NCBI RefSeq assembly: GCF_016863195.1
Contig: NZ_BOOK01000031.1
Coordinates: forward strand, 1-64,000
Direction of reading: 5' to 3'
DNA: 64,000 bases
Origin: Paraplanobispora takensis
GTDB lineage: Bacteria; Actinomycetota; Actinomycetes; Streptosporangiales; Streptosporangiaceae
Shown here: piece by piece, positions 17,753 to 26,135 of the stretch
How the letters are laid out: every line of letters begins with the position of its first letter
Numbering within the stretch: the stretch's first letter is position 1
Position numbers and translations under genes: made by a program
The notes under the pieces: model-generated
The model's database searches: none
What the model was told of the DNA's origin: nothing
Seen by the model: only the letters and a program-made list of their open reading frames with translations

Positions 17753-17822
17753 GATGTGCTTCATGCGCCGGTCGGAGGCGGGTGCCCCCCGCCTCCGGCC
17801 GGCACGGCGCATGAAGCACATC
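17753..17822 (+). terminator. Long compound terminator hairpin
   Basis: Perfect 18-bp outer arms (GATGTGCTTCATGCGCCG at 17753-17770 and its complement at 17805-17822) enclose an inner perfect 9-bp stem (17774-17782 with 17788-17796). It starts 20 bases after the beta-helix stop codon and insulates the P450 gene. Confidence 0.8.
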
Positions 17823-17874
17823 AGCCATTCTCTGCAAATTCAGCAATTTATTTGATTTCCTAGCAGATTGGGAA

Positions 17875-17887
17875 AGTGAGCCTCACT
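17875..17887. promoter_or_regulatory. Perfect 13-bp palindrome AGTGAG-C-CTCACT upstream of the P450 gene
   Basis: Two 6-base arms around one central C lie 41 bases before the P450 ATG, inside an AT-rich leader. The half-sites AGTGA and TCACT fit the published BldD consensus AGTGA-(N)m-TCACC. A BldD role is inference. Confidence 0.45.
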
Positions 17888-17927
17888 GGACATATGCAGA
17901 TAAAGCGACTCGGAAAGGAACCCTCCG

Positions 17928-19154
17928 ATGACCGGCAGCGGCACCTGTCCGATCCACCCGTTCGACCGGGACGGCGACGGCGTCAACCGGCCCGGCCCGG
18001 AGCTCAACGGCGAGTACCACCGCATCCGCGACGAAAGCGCCACCGGTGCCGCCAGGGTGGAACTCGCCGGCAGGGACATCGAGGCCTGGCTCGTCACCCG
18101 CTACGCGGACGTCGTGGAGGTGTCCCGCAACCCGGTGTTCTCCCGCAGCCGGGCCGTGGCCGCCGGCGCCGACCCCGTCGAGGGCCTGGGCGACACCCTC
18201 CTCGGCCTGGACGGTGAGGACCACAGACGGCTGCGCGAGCCGATCAAGAAGACCTTCGGCCCGCGGCACGTCGCCACGCTCACCGACGGCATCCGGCGGC
18301 GCACCGAAGCGCAGCTCACCCTCATGCGGGAGCAGGGCGAACCGGCGGACCTGCTGACGGCGTTCGCGCTGCCCGTGGCGATGGGCACCATCTCGGACAT
18401 ATTGGGCGTGCCTCCACAGGAGCGCGCGAAGTTCGTCCAGTGGAGCCGGCCCTTCCTCGGCACCGGCCACGACGACCCCGCCGAGGCGCAGCGGGCGCTG
18501 TTCTCGATGATCGGCTATCTCGGCGAGATGCTGGAGCAACGGCGCGAGCGGCCGGCCGACGACCTGCTGTCGCAGATCGCCGCGGCGGACCTGCCCGAGG
18601 CCCGGGAGGTGATGCTGCCGATCTCACTGATCGTCGGAGGGTGGGAGACCACCGCCTCCTCCACGGCCGCGTTCGTCTACCAGCTGCTGACCCGCCCGTA
18701 CGAGGGCCACGAGACCGCCTACGCCTATCTCGCCGACCACCCCGAGGCGGTCCCCGGCGCCGTCACCGAACTGGAGCGCATGTACTCCAACAGCGCGGCC
18801 GACAGCATGCCCCGCTACGTCACCCGGGACATCGTCCTTCCCGGCGGAGCCCGGCTCCGGAAGGGCGACATCGCCATCCCCAGCCACGACGCCGCCGGCT
18901 ACGACCGGACGGTGTTCCCCGACCCGTACCGCATGGACTTCGCCCGCCGGTTCACCAGGCAGCCGTTGACGTTCGGGTGGGGCCCCCACCGCTGCGTCGG
19001 CCGGCACCTCGGCCACGAGGAGATAGTGATCGCGATCGACACGCTCGTCCGGAACGTCCCCGGCCTGCGGCTGGCCGTGCCCGCCGGCTGCATCGCCTAC
19101 AAGGCCGACCACGCGGTCACCGGCCCCACCAGGCTCCCGGTCGCCTGGAGCTGA
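17928..19154 (+). CDS. Cytochrome P450
   Basis: A 408-residue soluble bacterial class I P450. The I-helix oxygen-binding segment is LIVGGWETTASS, with Gly-Gly in place of the usual Ala-Gly. The K-helix ExxR is in TELERM. The heme loop FGWGPHRCVGRHLGHEE puts the cysteine ligand at residue 356. The start ATG 17928 follows GGAAAGGAAC. The N-terminus CPIHPFDRDGDGVNRPGPEL is typical of biosynthetic P450s. No ferredoxin or reductase gene is adjacent and no biosynthetic cluster surrounds it, so the substrate is unknown. It is convergent with the regulator gene downstream. Confidence 0.9.
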   Translation: MTGSGTCPIHPFDRDGDGVNRPGPELNGEYHRIRDESATGAARVELAGRDIEAWLVTRYADVVEVSRNPVFSRSRAVAAGADPVEGLGDTLLGLDGEDHRRLREPIKKTFGPRHVATLTDGIRRRTEAQLTLMREQGEPADLLTAFALPVAMGTISDILGVPPQERAKFVQWSRPFLGTGHDDPAEAQRALFSMIGYLGEMLEQRRERPADDLLSQIAAADLPEAREVMLPISLIVGGWETTASSTAAFVYQLLTRPYEGHETAYAYLADHPEAVPGAVTELERMYSNSAADSMPRYVTRDIVLPGGARLRKGDIAIPSHDAAGYDRTVFPDPYRMDFARRFTRQPLTFGWGPHRCVGRHLGHEEIVIAIDTLVRNVPGLRLAVPAGCIAYKADHAVTGPTRLPVAWS

Positions 19155-19189
19155 CCCCGCCGTCGGCGCCATCCCCGGGCCGAGGTCTC

Positions 19190-19879
19190 CTAGGCCGAGC
19201 CGAGGTAGGCGATGACGGCGGCCACCCGGCGGTGGGTGTCGGGGCTGTTCTCCAGGGCCAGCTTCATGAAGATGGAGTTCACGTGCTTCTCGATCGCGGA
19301 GACCGACAGGTGCAGGGCCCGGGCGATGCCCCCGTTGGACAGGCCGTGGGCCATCTCGCGGAGCACGTCGAGCTCCCGGGGCGTCAGGTCGGCCGGCGGT
19401 GGCCTGTCGCTGACGCCCCGCTTGGCCAGCAGTCCCTCCACGACCTTGGGATCGATCACCGATCCGCCCGCCGCCACGGAGCGGATCGCGCCGAGCAGCT
19501 CGTCGAGGTCGCCGACCCGGTCCTTCAGGAGATAGGCCCGCCCCTCGGTGCCGTCCCTGAACAGGTCGAGCGCGAACATCGCGTCGGAGAACTGCGACAG
19601 GACGACGACCCCGATGTCCCGCGAGGCGGCCCGGATGAGGTGGGCGGCGTCGATGCCCTCCATGCCGGGACGCACCAGGTCGGCCGAGCCCGGCATGCGG
19701 ATGTCGGTCACCACGACGTCGGGCCCCAGCCGCCTGGCGGCGTCGAGCAGCTCGTCCGCGGTGCCCACGGCGGCCACCACCTGGATCTCCCCGGACGACT
19801 CCAGGAGCCGGCGGGTGCCCTCGCGCACCAGATAGTGGTCCTCGGCCAGGATGATCCTGAGTTCGGCCGCAGCTGTCAT
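19190..19879 (-). CDS. Orphan NarL/LuxR-type response regulator
   Basis: A 229-residue regulator. The receiver domain (about 1-130) has IILAEDHYLVREG, the phosphoacceptor in VVVTDIRMP and the conserved Lys in YLLKDRVGD. A LuxR-type HTH follows (LTPRELDVLREMAHGLSNGGIA, split: LTPRELDVLREMAHG, LSNGGIA; then SVSAIEKHVNSIFMKL). The start at 19879 is chosen because the receiver begins five residues later. An upstream start at 19933 would add an unlikely His-rich leader. An insertion, GSADLVRPGMEG, lies between the phosphoacceptor and the next helix. No histidine kinase gene is adjacent, so its partner is elsewhere. Confidence 0.85.
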   Translation of the reverse strand: MTAAAELRIILAEDHYLVREGTRRLLESSGEIQVVAAVGTADELLDAARRLGPDVVVTDIRMPGSADLVRPGMEGIDAAHLIRAASRDIGVVVLSQFSDAMFALDLFRDGTEGRAYLLKDRVGDLDELLGAIRSVAAGGSVIDPKVVEGLLAKRGVSDRPPPADLTPRELDVLREMAHGLSNGGIARALHLSVSAIEKHVNSIFMKLALENSPDTHRRVAAVIAYLGSA

Positions 19880-19953
19880 GGACAGGATCCTGCCGGGTCC
19901 GGCGGCCCCGTGCATATGAGGATGCCCGCACATCGCGGGGCCGCCGCCCGTGA

Positions 19954-20499
19954 CTACCGCAGGATGCGCGTCTTGACCTTCACGTACTTCAGGTCGACGC
20001 CGGTGTCGAGGTTGTCGATGTTCAGGGTCTCCAGGCCGCCCGCGGGGACGTCGATGGAGGCGGTGGCGAACTCGGCCGTCGCGGTGCCGCTCGCGCCGCC
20101 CCGGAGCCAGACCTTGACCTTGACGGTGACGCTCTTGCCCGGCTTGACCCGGTCGAACAGGCAGGCGACCTCGCGGCCGTCGGCCTCGCAGTAGGAGCCG
20201 GACGGGCCGGTGATCTGGACCTTGCGGGCCTGCTTGGGGGCGTAGCCGCCGATGTAGGCGAGGTCGGTGGCCAGGTCGCCGACGTTCTTGACCTTGAGCG
20301 TGTAGGTGATCGTGCCGCCCGCGTAGGCCCGGTGCGGGTAGTAGGCCGTCAGCTTCAGCGGCGACAGCGGCGGCGCCTGCTGGGCGGAGGCCGCCGTGGC
20401 CGGGGTGAGGTTCGCGGTCGCGGCGTTCGCGGCCTGGGGGGCGAGCAGCAAGCTTCCCGCCATGGCGACGGTGGCGAAGGCGGTCAGGTGCCGGCGCAT
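19954..20499 (-). CDS. Secreted DUF11/CARDB-like protein
   Basis: A 181-residue exported protein. The start at 20499 has GGAG seven bases upstream and gives a clean signal peptide (MRRHLTAFATVAMAGSLLLA, cleavage after AANAA near residue 27). The mature part contains one beta-sandwich domain with AGGTITYTLKVKNVGDLATD and GKSVTVKVKVWL, resembling DUF11/CARDB repeats of surface proteins. Two cysteines could form a disulfide. There is no sorting signal or second membrane helix, so it is probably released. The role is unknown. It is followed by the orphan response regulator on the same strand with a gap of 74 bases. Confidence 0.6.
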   Translation of the reverse strand: MRRHLTAFATVAMAGSLLLAPQAANAATANLTPATAASAQQAPPLSPLKLTAYYPHRAYAGGTITYTLKVKNVGDLATDLAYIGGYAPKQARKVQITGPSGSYCEADGREVACLFDRVKPGKSVTVKVKVWLRGGASGTATAEFATASIDVPAGGLETLNIDNLDTGVDLKYVKVKTRILR

Positions 20500-20640
20500 G
20501 TTCACACTCCAGTGGATCTCGGTTGCTGTGATCATCATGGGAGAGCCCACTTGGAGATCCCTTGCGGGTGACTTACAAAAGTGGCAAAAGGGAGAAGGGT
20601 GACGATGGGGACCTGTCGGCCGCGGGATGCCTCCCCGCGG

Positions 20641-21792
20641 TCAGCGCAGGATCAGGTGGAGATCGCCGAACTCGTGCCAGAGGTACCCCTCGCGCAGCGC
20701 CTCCGCGTAGGACCGGGACAGCAGCTCCCCGCCGGTGATCGCGGACAGCATCAGCAGGTGGCTGGAGCGTGGCTCGTGCAGCCCGGTGATCAGCCCGTCC
20801 ACCACCCGGACCCCGGCCGAGGGCGTGATGACGTGGGAGGTCCAGCCGCGCGCGGCCCTGATCCCGCCGGTCGGCACAGCCCCTTCCGGCGCTCCCGTCC
20901 CGCCGCCGGGGAGCGCCTCCGTCCCGCCGCCCGGGAGCGGCCCCGCCGCACCGCCCGGTTCCGGTACGGCCCCGCCGTCCGGGAGCGCGGCCGTCTCCAG
21001 CGCCCGCACCACGGTCGTGCCCACCGCGATCACCCGCCCGCCCGCCTCGCGGGTGAGGGCGACCTGCCGTGCGGTGGTCTCGGGGACCTCGAAGCGCTCC
21101 GGGTAGGGCGGCTCGTCCTTCTCCGGGGACGCCACGCCCGTGTGCAGCGTGATCGGTGTGACGCCGATCCCGCGCGACACCAGCGCCGTCACCAGATCGG
21201 AGGTGAACGGCCGCCCGGCGCTGGGCATCTCCGCGCTGCCCGGCACCACCCCGAACACGGTCTGGTAGGCCTCCAGCGGCCAGTCCCGCTCCACGTAGGA
21301 GTAGCGGATCGGCACGCCGTTCCTGCCCAGATAGGCGGGGACCGGGCGGTCGAGCCGGGCCCGCCACAGGCGCGGGGTGCGGCGCTCCAGCAGTCGCAGG
21401 GTCGCCCCGCCGGGCAGCGGCAGCCACTCGCCGCCGGCGCCCCCGGTGAAGGGCTCGGTGGCCGAGGCCGTACGGCGGCGCAGCTCGACCAGCCACGTGC
21501 CGTCCTCCAGCTCGGTCGAGAAGTGCACCGCCAGCCGGTCCAGGCGGACCGCGGCGGGCAGCGTGGCGGAGTTGTTGACCACCAGCAGGTCGCCGGGGCG
21601 CAGCAGGCCGGGCAGCTCGGTGAAGGCGTGATGACCGACCTCTCCGGTCCCGCCGTGGGAGACCAGCAGCCGGACCGCGTCGCGGGAGGGCCCCCGCGCC
21701 TCCGGCGGCTCGCGTGCCTCCAGCTCGCCGGGGAGCGTGAAGTCCTCGGTCATGACGTCCGCCGCGAGCCCGCTCCACGTTCCGGCGCTCAT
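20641..21792 (-). CDS. QueA-family S-adenosylmethionine:tRNA ribosyltransferase-isomerase
   Basis: A 383-residue member of the QueA family. LRPGDLLVVNNSATLPAAV, GVPIRYSYVERDWPL, AGRPFTSDLVTALVSRGI, TLHTGVASPEKDEPPYPE and the C-terminal TGLHEPRSSHLLMLSAITGG are the family blocks. QueA makes epoxyqueuosine in tRNA. Many actinomycetes carry this homologue while other queuosine genes are not evident, and none is in this window, so the substrate may differ. A Gly/Pro/Glu-rich insertion at about residues 258-302 is low complexity. Its start overlaps the SDR stop codon by four bases (ATGA), so the SDR gene is upstream in the same operon. Confidence 0.85.
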   Translation of the reverse strand: MSAGTWSGLAADVMTEDFTLPGELEAREPPEARGPSRDAVRLLVSHGGTGEVGHHAFTELPGLLRPGDLLVVNNSATLPAAVRLDRLAVHFSTELEDGTWLVELRRRTASATEPFTGGAGGEWLPLPGGATLRLLERRTPRLWRARLDRPVPAYLGRNGVPIRYSYVERDWPLEAYQTVFGVVPGSAEMPSAGRPFTSDLVTALVSRGIGVTPITLHTGVASPEKDEPPYPERFEVPETTARQVALTREAGGRVIAVGTTVVRALETAALPDGGAVPEPGGAAGPLPGGGTEALPGGGTGAPEGAVPTGGIRAARGWTSHVITPSAGVRVVDGLITGLHEPRSSHLLMLSAITGGELLSRSYAEALREGYLWHEFGDLHLILR

Positions 21793-22454
21793 GCGCGGCT
21801 CACCCTGCCGCTGGCCGGGCGGGTCGCGATCAGGCGCAGCAGCGTCGGGACGACCGTCTCGGGGCCGGGGGCGGCCGCCGCCTCCCCGGCGCCGACCGCG
21901 TCGGCGAGCATGACCGTGTTCATCTCGCCGGGGTCCACCCACCAGACCGCCACGTCGGGTTCCTCGGCGGCCAGCACGTTGGACAGCTGGTCCAGGGCGG
22001 CCTTGGTCGCGCCGTACCCGCCCCAGCCCTCGTAGGCGCCCACGGCGGCGTCGGAGGAGATGTTGACGACCGCGCCGCGCCGTTCCCGCAGCCCCGGCAG
22101 GGTCGCCTGGATCAGCGCCAGCGGGGCCAACACGTTGGTCCTGAACAACGACTCCAGGACGTCCAGGGGATAGGAGGCCAGCGGCGGCAGCGGTACCGCG
22201 CCCAGCCCGGAGGCGTTGTTGACCAGCAGGTCCAATCCGCCCCGATCGTGTACGGCGCGCGCCAGCCGGTCCCGGTGGACCGGGTCGGCCACGTCGCCGG
22301 CCAGAGCGAGGGCGCCGAGCTCGTCGGCGACGGGTTTGAGCGCGTCGGCGCCGCGGGCGGTCAGGAGCAGCCGCCAGCCGTCGGCGGCGAGGGCGCGGGC
22401 CAGTGCCAGGCCGAGGCCGCGGGAGGCGCCGGTGATGAGTGCCGTCTTCGTCAT
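21789..22454 (-). CDS. Short-chain dehydrogenase/reductase
   Basis: A 221-residue classical SDR. The cofactor motif is TGASRGLGLALARAL, with ALAGDVAD at the adenine-binding Asp, LDLLVNNASGLG for NNAG, the catalytic serine in VVNISSDAAVG, and YGATK as the YxxxK pair. The arginine after the second Gly and the lack of an acidic residue after beta-2 (LLTARG) suggest NADP(H) preference. The substrate is unknown. It is translationally coupled to the QueA homologue, a pairing that hints at a common process. The start codon at 22454 is divergent from the GAF kinase gene. Confidence 0.85.
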   Translation of the reverse strand: MTKTALITGASRGLGLALARALAADGWRLLLTARGADALKPVADELGALALAGDVADPVHRDRLARAVHDRGGLDLLVNNASGLGAVPLPPLASYPLDVLESLFRTNVLAPLALIQATLPGLRERRGAVVNISSDAAVGAYEGWGGYGATKAALDQLSNVLAAEEPDVAVWWVDPGEMNTVMLADAVGAGEAAAAPGPETVVPTLLRLIATRPASGRVSRA

Positions 22455-22517
22455 GCCTCCGACGCTAGGAAGCGGGCCCCGCGCGCGCATCGGCCGCGGG
22501 ACCGGCCGGGGCCCGGC

Positions 22518-22538
22518 CCATCGGCCTAGGACCGATGG
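22518..22538. promoter_or_regulatory. Inverted repeat CCATCGG-N7-CCGATGG before the GAF kinase
   Basis: Perfect 7-bp arms centre about 51 bases upstream of the kinase start. A candidate -10 (TAGAGT, 22566-22571) lies 7 bases before the GTG, so the repeat sits where a LuxR-type activator would bind. It also resembles the GC-rich palindromes bound by DevR/OsdR-type regulators (inference). Confidence 0.5.
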
Positions 22539-22565
22539 CCGGGTCCGGCGGGCGGCCCGGTTGCC

Positions 22566-22571
22566 TAGAGT
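22566..22571 (+). promoter_or_regulatory. -10 box for a leaderless kinase transcript
   Basis: TAGAGT lies exactly 7 bases before GTG 22579, so transcription would start at or next to the start codon. There is no ribosome binding site. No good -35 is visible, in keeping with an activator-dependent promoter. Confidence 0.45.
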
Positions 22572-22578
22572 TTGCTCC

Positions 22579-23733
22579 GTGAGCTCTGCAGGCGAGGACC
22601 CCGGTCGTCCCGCGGGGGAGGACCGCGACGGCCTCCTCAACGCGGTCAGCTCCGCCGTGCTCGCGGTGACCCGGCACCTGTCGGTCCGCGAGGTGCTCCA
22701 GGTCATCGTCCGCTCGGCGGGGCAGCTGCTGGACGCCCGCTACGCCGCGCTCGGGGTGCCGGACGAGGAGGGGGCGTTCGCCGAGTTCGTCGCCGAGGGC
22801 ATCTCCGACGAGGAGTGGGAGGCCATCGGCCCGACCCCGCGCCAGCACGGCATGCTCGGGGCGATGTTGCGCGAGGGGGAGCCGGTCCGGCTGGCCGACA
22901 TCCGCAGGGACCCCCGCTTCGAGTACTGGCCGCGGGCCCATCCGGTGCTCAAGGACTTCCTCGGGGTGCCGATCCGCGACGGCGACCAGGTGCTGGGCAT
23001 CATCTTCCTGTCCAACAAGCGGACCCCGGGCGGGTTCACCGAGGCCGACCAGCGGCTGCTGACCATGTTCGCCGCGCACGCCGCGATCGCCCTCGCCAAC
23101 GCGCGCCTGTACGAGAGCGGCCGGGAGCTCGCGCTGGTCGAGGAACGCACCCGGATGGCGCGGGAACTGCACGACGCGGTCACCCAGAAGCTGTTCTCCC
23201 TGCGCCTGACCGCCCAGGCGGCGGTCGCGCTGGTGGCCCGGGACCCCTGCCGGGCGGTGGAGGAGCTGGAGCGCGTGGGACGGCTGGCCGGGGAGGCCCT
23301 GGCCGAGCTCCGCGCGGTGATCGTGGAGCTGCGCCCGGCGGAGCTCGACCGGCACGGCCTGGCCGAGACCCTCCGCAAGCAGGTCCGCCTGCTGGACCGC
23401 ATCCACCCGGCGTCGTTCACCTTCGAGGAGAACCCGGTGTGCGCGCTCGGGCCGGCGGCCGAGACGGCCCTGCTGCGGGTGGCCCAGGAGGCGCTGCACA
23501 ACGCCTCCCGGCACGCCGGGGCCGGGGCGGTGGCCGTACGGCTCGGCTGCGAGGACGGTTGGGTCGTGCTGGAGGTGCGCGACGACGGGACCGGCTTCGA
23601 CGTCGCCGCCGCCTCGGGGCGGGGACTGGGCATCGCCTCGATGAACGACCGGGCCCAGGCTCTGGGCGGGAGCGTGCGGGTGACCTCGGAGCCGGGCCGG
23701 GGCACGGTGGTCAGGATGGAGGTGCCCGTGTGA
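22579..23733 (+). CDS. GAF-domain histidine kinase (DevS/NarX-like)
   Basis: A 384-residue soluble sensor kinase. GAF domain at about 35-180 (LLDARYAALGVPDEEG through GFTEADQRLLTMFAAHAAIAL, split at ADQRLL). HisKA_3 dimerization helix with phospho-His in RMARELHDAVTQKLFSL at about 200. HATPase with N-box ALLRVAQEALHNASRHA and G-boxes VRDDGTGFD and GRGLGIASMNDRA. A single GAF without a membrane segment suggests a cytoplasmic ligand or redox/gas sensor. It lacks the second GAF of DevS. It overlaps the response-regulator region by a GTGA, forming a two-gene operon. Confidence 0.9.
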   Translation: MSSAGEDPGRPAGEDRDGLLNAVSSAVLAVTRHLSVREVLQVIVRSAGQLLDARYAALGVPDEEGAFAEFVAEGISDEEWEAIGPTPRQHGMLGAMLREGEPVRLADIRRDPRFEYWPRAHPVLKDFLGVPIRDGDQVLGIIFLSNKRTPGGFTEADQRLLTMFAAHAAIALANARLYESGRELALVEERTRMARELHDAVTQKLFSLRLTAQAAVALVARDPCRAVEELERVGRLAGEALAELRAVIVELRPAELDRHGLAETLRKQVRLLDRIHPASFTFEENPVCALGPAAETALLRVAQEALHNASRHAGAGAVAVRLGCEDGWVVLEVRDDGTGFDVAAASGRGLGIASMNDRAQALGGSVRVTSEPGRGTVVRMEVPV

Positions 23734-23753
23734 GCGCGGAGGAGGGGGCCGGG

Positions 23754-24410
23754 ATGATCCGGGTGCTGATCGCCGACGACCATCCGGTCGTCCGGCAGGG
23801 GCTGCGCACGTTCCTGGACCTCCAGGACGACCTGGAGGTGGTGGGCGAGGCGGCCGACGGGACCGAGGCGCTGGCCCTGACGGAGTCGCTCTCCCCCGAC
23901 GTGCTGCTGCTCGACCTGAAGATGCCGGTCCTGGACGGCCTGGGGACGCTGGAACGGCTGGCGGAGCGAGGACCGTCGCCGCGCGTGCTGGTGCTGACCT
24001 CGGTCAGCGACCGGGGCGACGTGGCCCCGGCCATGCGGGCCGGGGCCGCCGGGTTCCTCTACAAGGACGTCGAGCCCATGGCGCTCGTGCGGGCCATCCG
24101 CGCGGTCCACGAGGGCCAGGTCCTGCTGGCCGCCGAGGCCGCCGAGGCCGTGCTCGCCGCTCCCGTCCCGGGACCGGCCGCCGCGGGACCGGCCTCCGCG
24201 GGGGCGGCCGAGCCGGTGGCGCCGCTGACCGACCGCGAGCGCGAGGTGCTCACCCTGATCGCCTCGGGCCGGTCCAACCGCGAGATCGCCCGGGACCTGG
24301 CGGTGGCGGAGAAGACGGTCAAGACCCACGTCTCCAACGTCCTGATGAAGCTCGGGGTCCAGGACAGGACCCAGGCCGCGCTGTACGCCGTACGGCACGG
24401 CCTGGCCTGA
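23754..24410 (+). CDS. NarL-type response regulator, partner of the GAF kinase
   Basis: A 218-residue regulator. ATG 23754 is preferred because GGAGGAGG lies eight bases upstream and the product begins MIRVLIADDHPVVRQG. GTG 23730, which overlaps the kinase stop, is the alternative and adds eight residues. Phosphoacceptor Asp in VLLLDLKMPVLDG; Lys in GFLYKDVEP. An Ala/Pro linker is followed by the LuxR HTH (LTDREREVLTLIASGRSNRE, then EKTVKTHVSNVLMKLGVQDR). It likely binds the palindrome upstream of the kinase gene and autoregulates the operon. Confidence 0.9.
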   Translation: MIRVLIADDHPVVRQGLRTFLDLQDDLEVVGEAADGTEALALTESLSPDVLLLDLKMPVLDGLGTLERLAERGPSPRVLVLTSVSDRGDVAPAMRAGAAGFLYKDVEPMALVRAIRAVHEGQVLLAAEAAEAVLAAPVPGPAAAGPASAGAAEPVAPLTDREREVLTLIASGRSNREIARDLAVAEKTVKTHVSNVLMKLGVQDRTQAALYAVRHGLA

Positions 24411-24460
24411 ACCGCCGCACGGCGCCGGACCCGGGCCCGGCGTCAACCCGGGAGCCGGGC

Positions 24461-25180
24461 TCAGACGAGTTCGGTGATGGCGTGGTGGGCGGCCACCCGG
24501 GCCCGCCGTACGGCGCGGTCGAGGTCGCGCAGGGCCTGGCTCCTGACGGCGACCTGGCCCGAGGTCAGGCCGCGGTCGTCGGCCATGCGGATCACCGCCG
24601 CCAGCCGGGCGGCCAGGGCGGCGACCCGGTGGGCGCGGGCGGGATAGCCGGGGGCCAGGCCGTCGCTGTCGGCCCGCACCGGCCGGTGGCCCTGGGCGGG
24701 CCCCTCCACGCCGCGCAGGGCGTCGGTCGCCGCGTGCATGGTGAGGGTCAGATCGCGCTCGGCCTCGGCCAGGGAGGGCACGTCCGGAACGTTGGCGGCG
24801 GCGTCGAACATCTCCCAGCGCACTCCGGCGTACGATGATCCGCGGCGGTCCCGCACCGGGACCAGCCCGAGGCACCTGCCGGGAAGCACGGCGACCGCCG
24901 CCTGTCCGGCCTCGATGGCCGCGGCGTTGAAGGGGGGCGGTCCGGTGAGCCCGAGCGGGTCGCCGGCGACGGGGAGCGCCAGGCGCAGCGACGTCATGCC
25001 CTCGACGCGCAGGTCGGCCAGGAGGCTCCGCAGCGGGACGTCCCCGTCGGGACCGGCGGCGAGCTGGGGCCCGCCCTGGCGTTCCACGCGGTCGGCGGCC
25101 TCGTCGAGACCGGCCCGGCCGGTGAGCCATGCGTTGCCCCAGCAGACGAGTGTGGCCGAGATCGGTGAATCAGGGTGCAC
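24461..25180 (-). CDS. Conserved actinobacterial protein of unknown function
   Basis: A 239-residue cytoplasmic protein from GTG 25180; the conserved-looking N-terminus is PDSPISATLVCWGNAWLTGR. Upstream codons to 25249 would add a Cys/Asn-rich leader unlike the rest. The middle contains PPPFNAAAIEAGQAAV and GRCLGLVPVRDRRGSSYAGV; the C-terminus is Arg/Ala-rich and helical. No catalytic motif, signal peptide or membrane segment is seen. Similar proteins occur in other actinomycetes, but I know no function. It is divergent from the ABC ATPase gene, with 67 bases between the starts. Confidence 0.65.
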   Translation of the reverse strand: MHPDSPISATLVCWGNAWLTGRAGLDEAADRVERQGGPQLAAGPDGDVPLRSLLADLRVEGMTSLRLALPVAGDPLGLTGPPPFNAAAIEAGQAAVAVLPGRCLGLVPVRDRRGSSYAGVRWEMFDAAANVPDVPSLAEAERDLTLTMHAATDALRGVEGPAQGHRPVRADSDGLAPGYPARAHRVAALAARLAAVIRMADDRGLTSGQVAVRSQALRDLDRAVRRARVAAHHAITELV

Positions 25181-25247
25181 CGGTCCACGATATGTCCTCG
25201 CACTGCAATAGGTTTTGTTCGAGCGATTCTCAAGGAGGCGTTGGGGC

Positions 25248-26042
25248 ATGGGCGGTCAGGTGCTTCGGTTGCAGGACGTCACCGTCCGCAGAGACGGTGC
25301 GGCCCTGCTGCGGAACATCGACTGGACCGTCCACGAGGACGAACGGTGGGTCGTCATCGGCCCCAACGGCGCGGGCAAGACGACGCTGCTGCAGGTCGTG
25401 GGGGCCATGCTGTTCCCCTCAGAGGGCGTGGTGGAGATCCTGGGCGAGCGGCTCGGCCAGACCGACGTCTTCGACCTGCGGCCCCGGATCGGCCTCGCCA
25501 GCGCCGCGCTGGCCGAGAAGGTCCCGCAGGACGAGAAGGTCATCGACCTGGTGCTCACCGCCTCCTACGCGATCCTCGGCCGCTGGACGGAGGAGTACGA
25601 CTCCAACGACGTCACCCGGGCCGTCGAGCTGATCGACCAGTTCGGGTGCGCCCACCTGATCCGGCGCCGCTTCGGCACGCTGTCGGAGGGCGAGCGCAAG
25701 CGGGTGCAGATCGCCAGGGCGCTGATGCCGGACCCCGAGCTGCTCCTGCTCGACGAGCCCGCGGCCGGGCTCGACCTCGGCGGCCGGGAGGACCTGGTGC
25801 GCCGCCTGGCGATGTTCGCCGGCGACCCCAAGGCCCCGACGATGGTGCTGGTCACCCACCACGTGGAGGAGGTGCCGGTCGGGTTCACCCACGCCCTGCT
25901 GCTGCGGCACGGCTCCGTGGTCGCCCAGGGCCCGATCGAGCACGTGATGACCGCCGACAACCTGGCGCACACCTTCGGCATCCCGCTCAGCCTGGAGCGG
26001 GGATCCGACGGGCGCTGGTATGCCCGGGCACATCAGTTCTGA
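25248..26042 (+). CDS. ABC transporter ATP-binding protein
   Basis: A 264-residue ATPase. Walker A is GPNGAGKTTLLQVVG (about 43-57), the signature motif is LSEGERKRVQIARAL and Walker B is LLLLDEPAAGLDLGG, followed by the switch histidine in VLVTHHVEEVP. The signature has SEGE instead of SGGQ. The family resembles stand-alone ATPases of the ModF/YlmA type with no permease beside them, and none is encoded next door. The start ATG 25248 follows AAGGAGG. It may act in a soluble role or with a distant permease. Confidence 0.85.
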   Translation: MGGQVLRLQDVTVRRDGAALLRNIDWTVHEDERWVVIGPNGAGKTTLLQVVGAMLFPSEGVVEILGERLGQTDVFDLRPRIGLASAALAEKVPQDEKVIDLVLTASYAILGRWTEEYDSNDVTRAVELIDQFGCAHLIRRRFGTLSEGERKRVQIARALMPDPELLLLDEPAAGLDLGGREDLVRRLAMFAGDPKAPTMVLVTHHVEEVPVGFTHALLLRHGSVVAQGPIEHVMTADNLAHTFGIPLSLERGSDGRWYARAHQF

Positions 26043-26135
26043 GTCGTTATGGCTTGACCGGGGTAAACAAAAGTAAAAGGAAATATCCTTCCCGAGACGA
26101 GAGATCCACTTGATTCGACCGTCCGGAGTGGCCGT

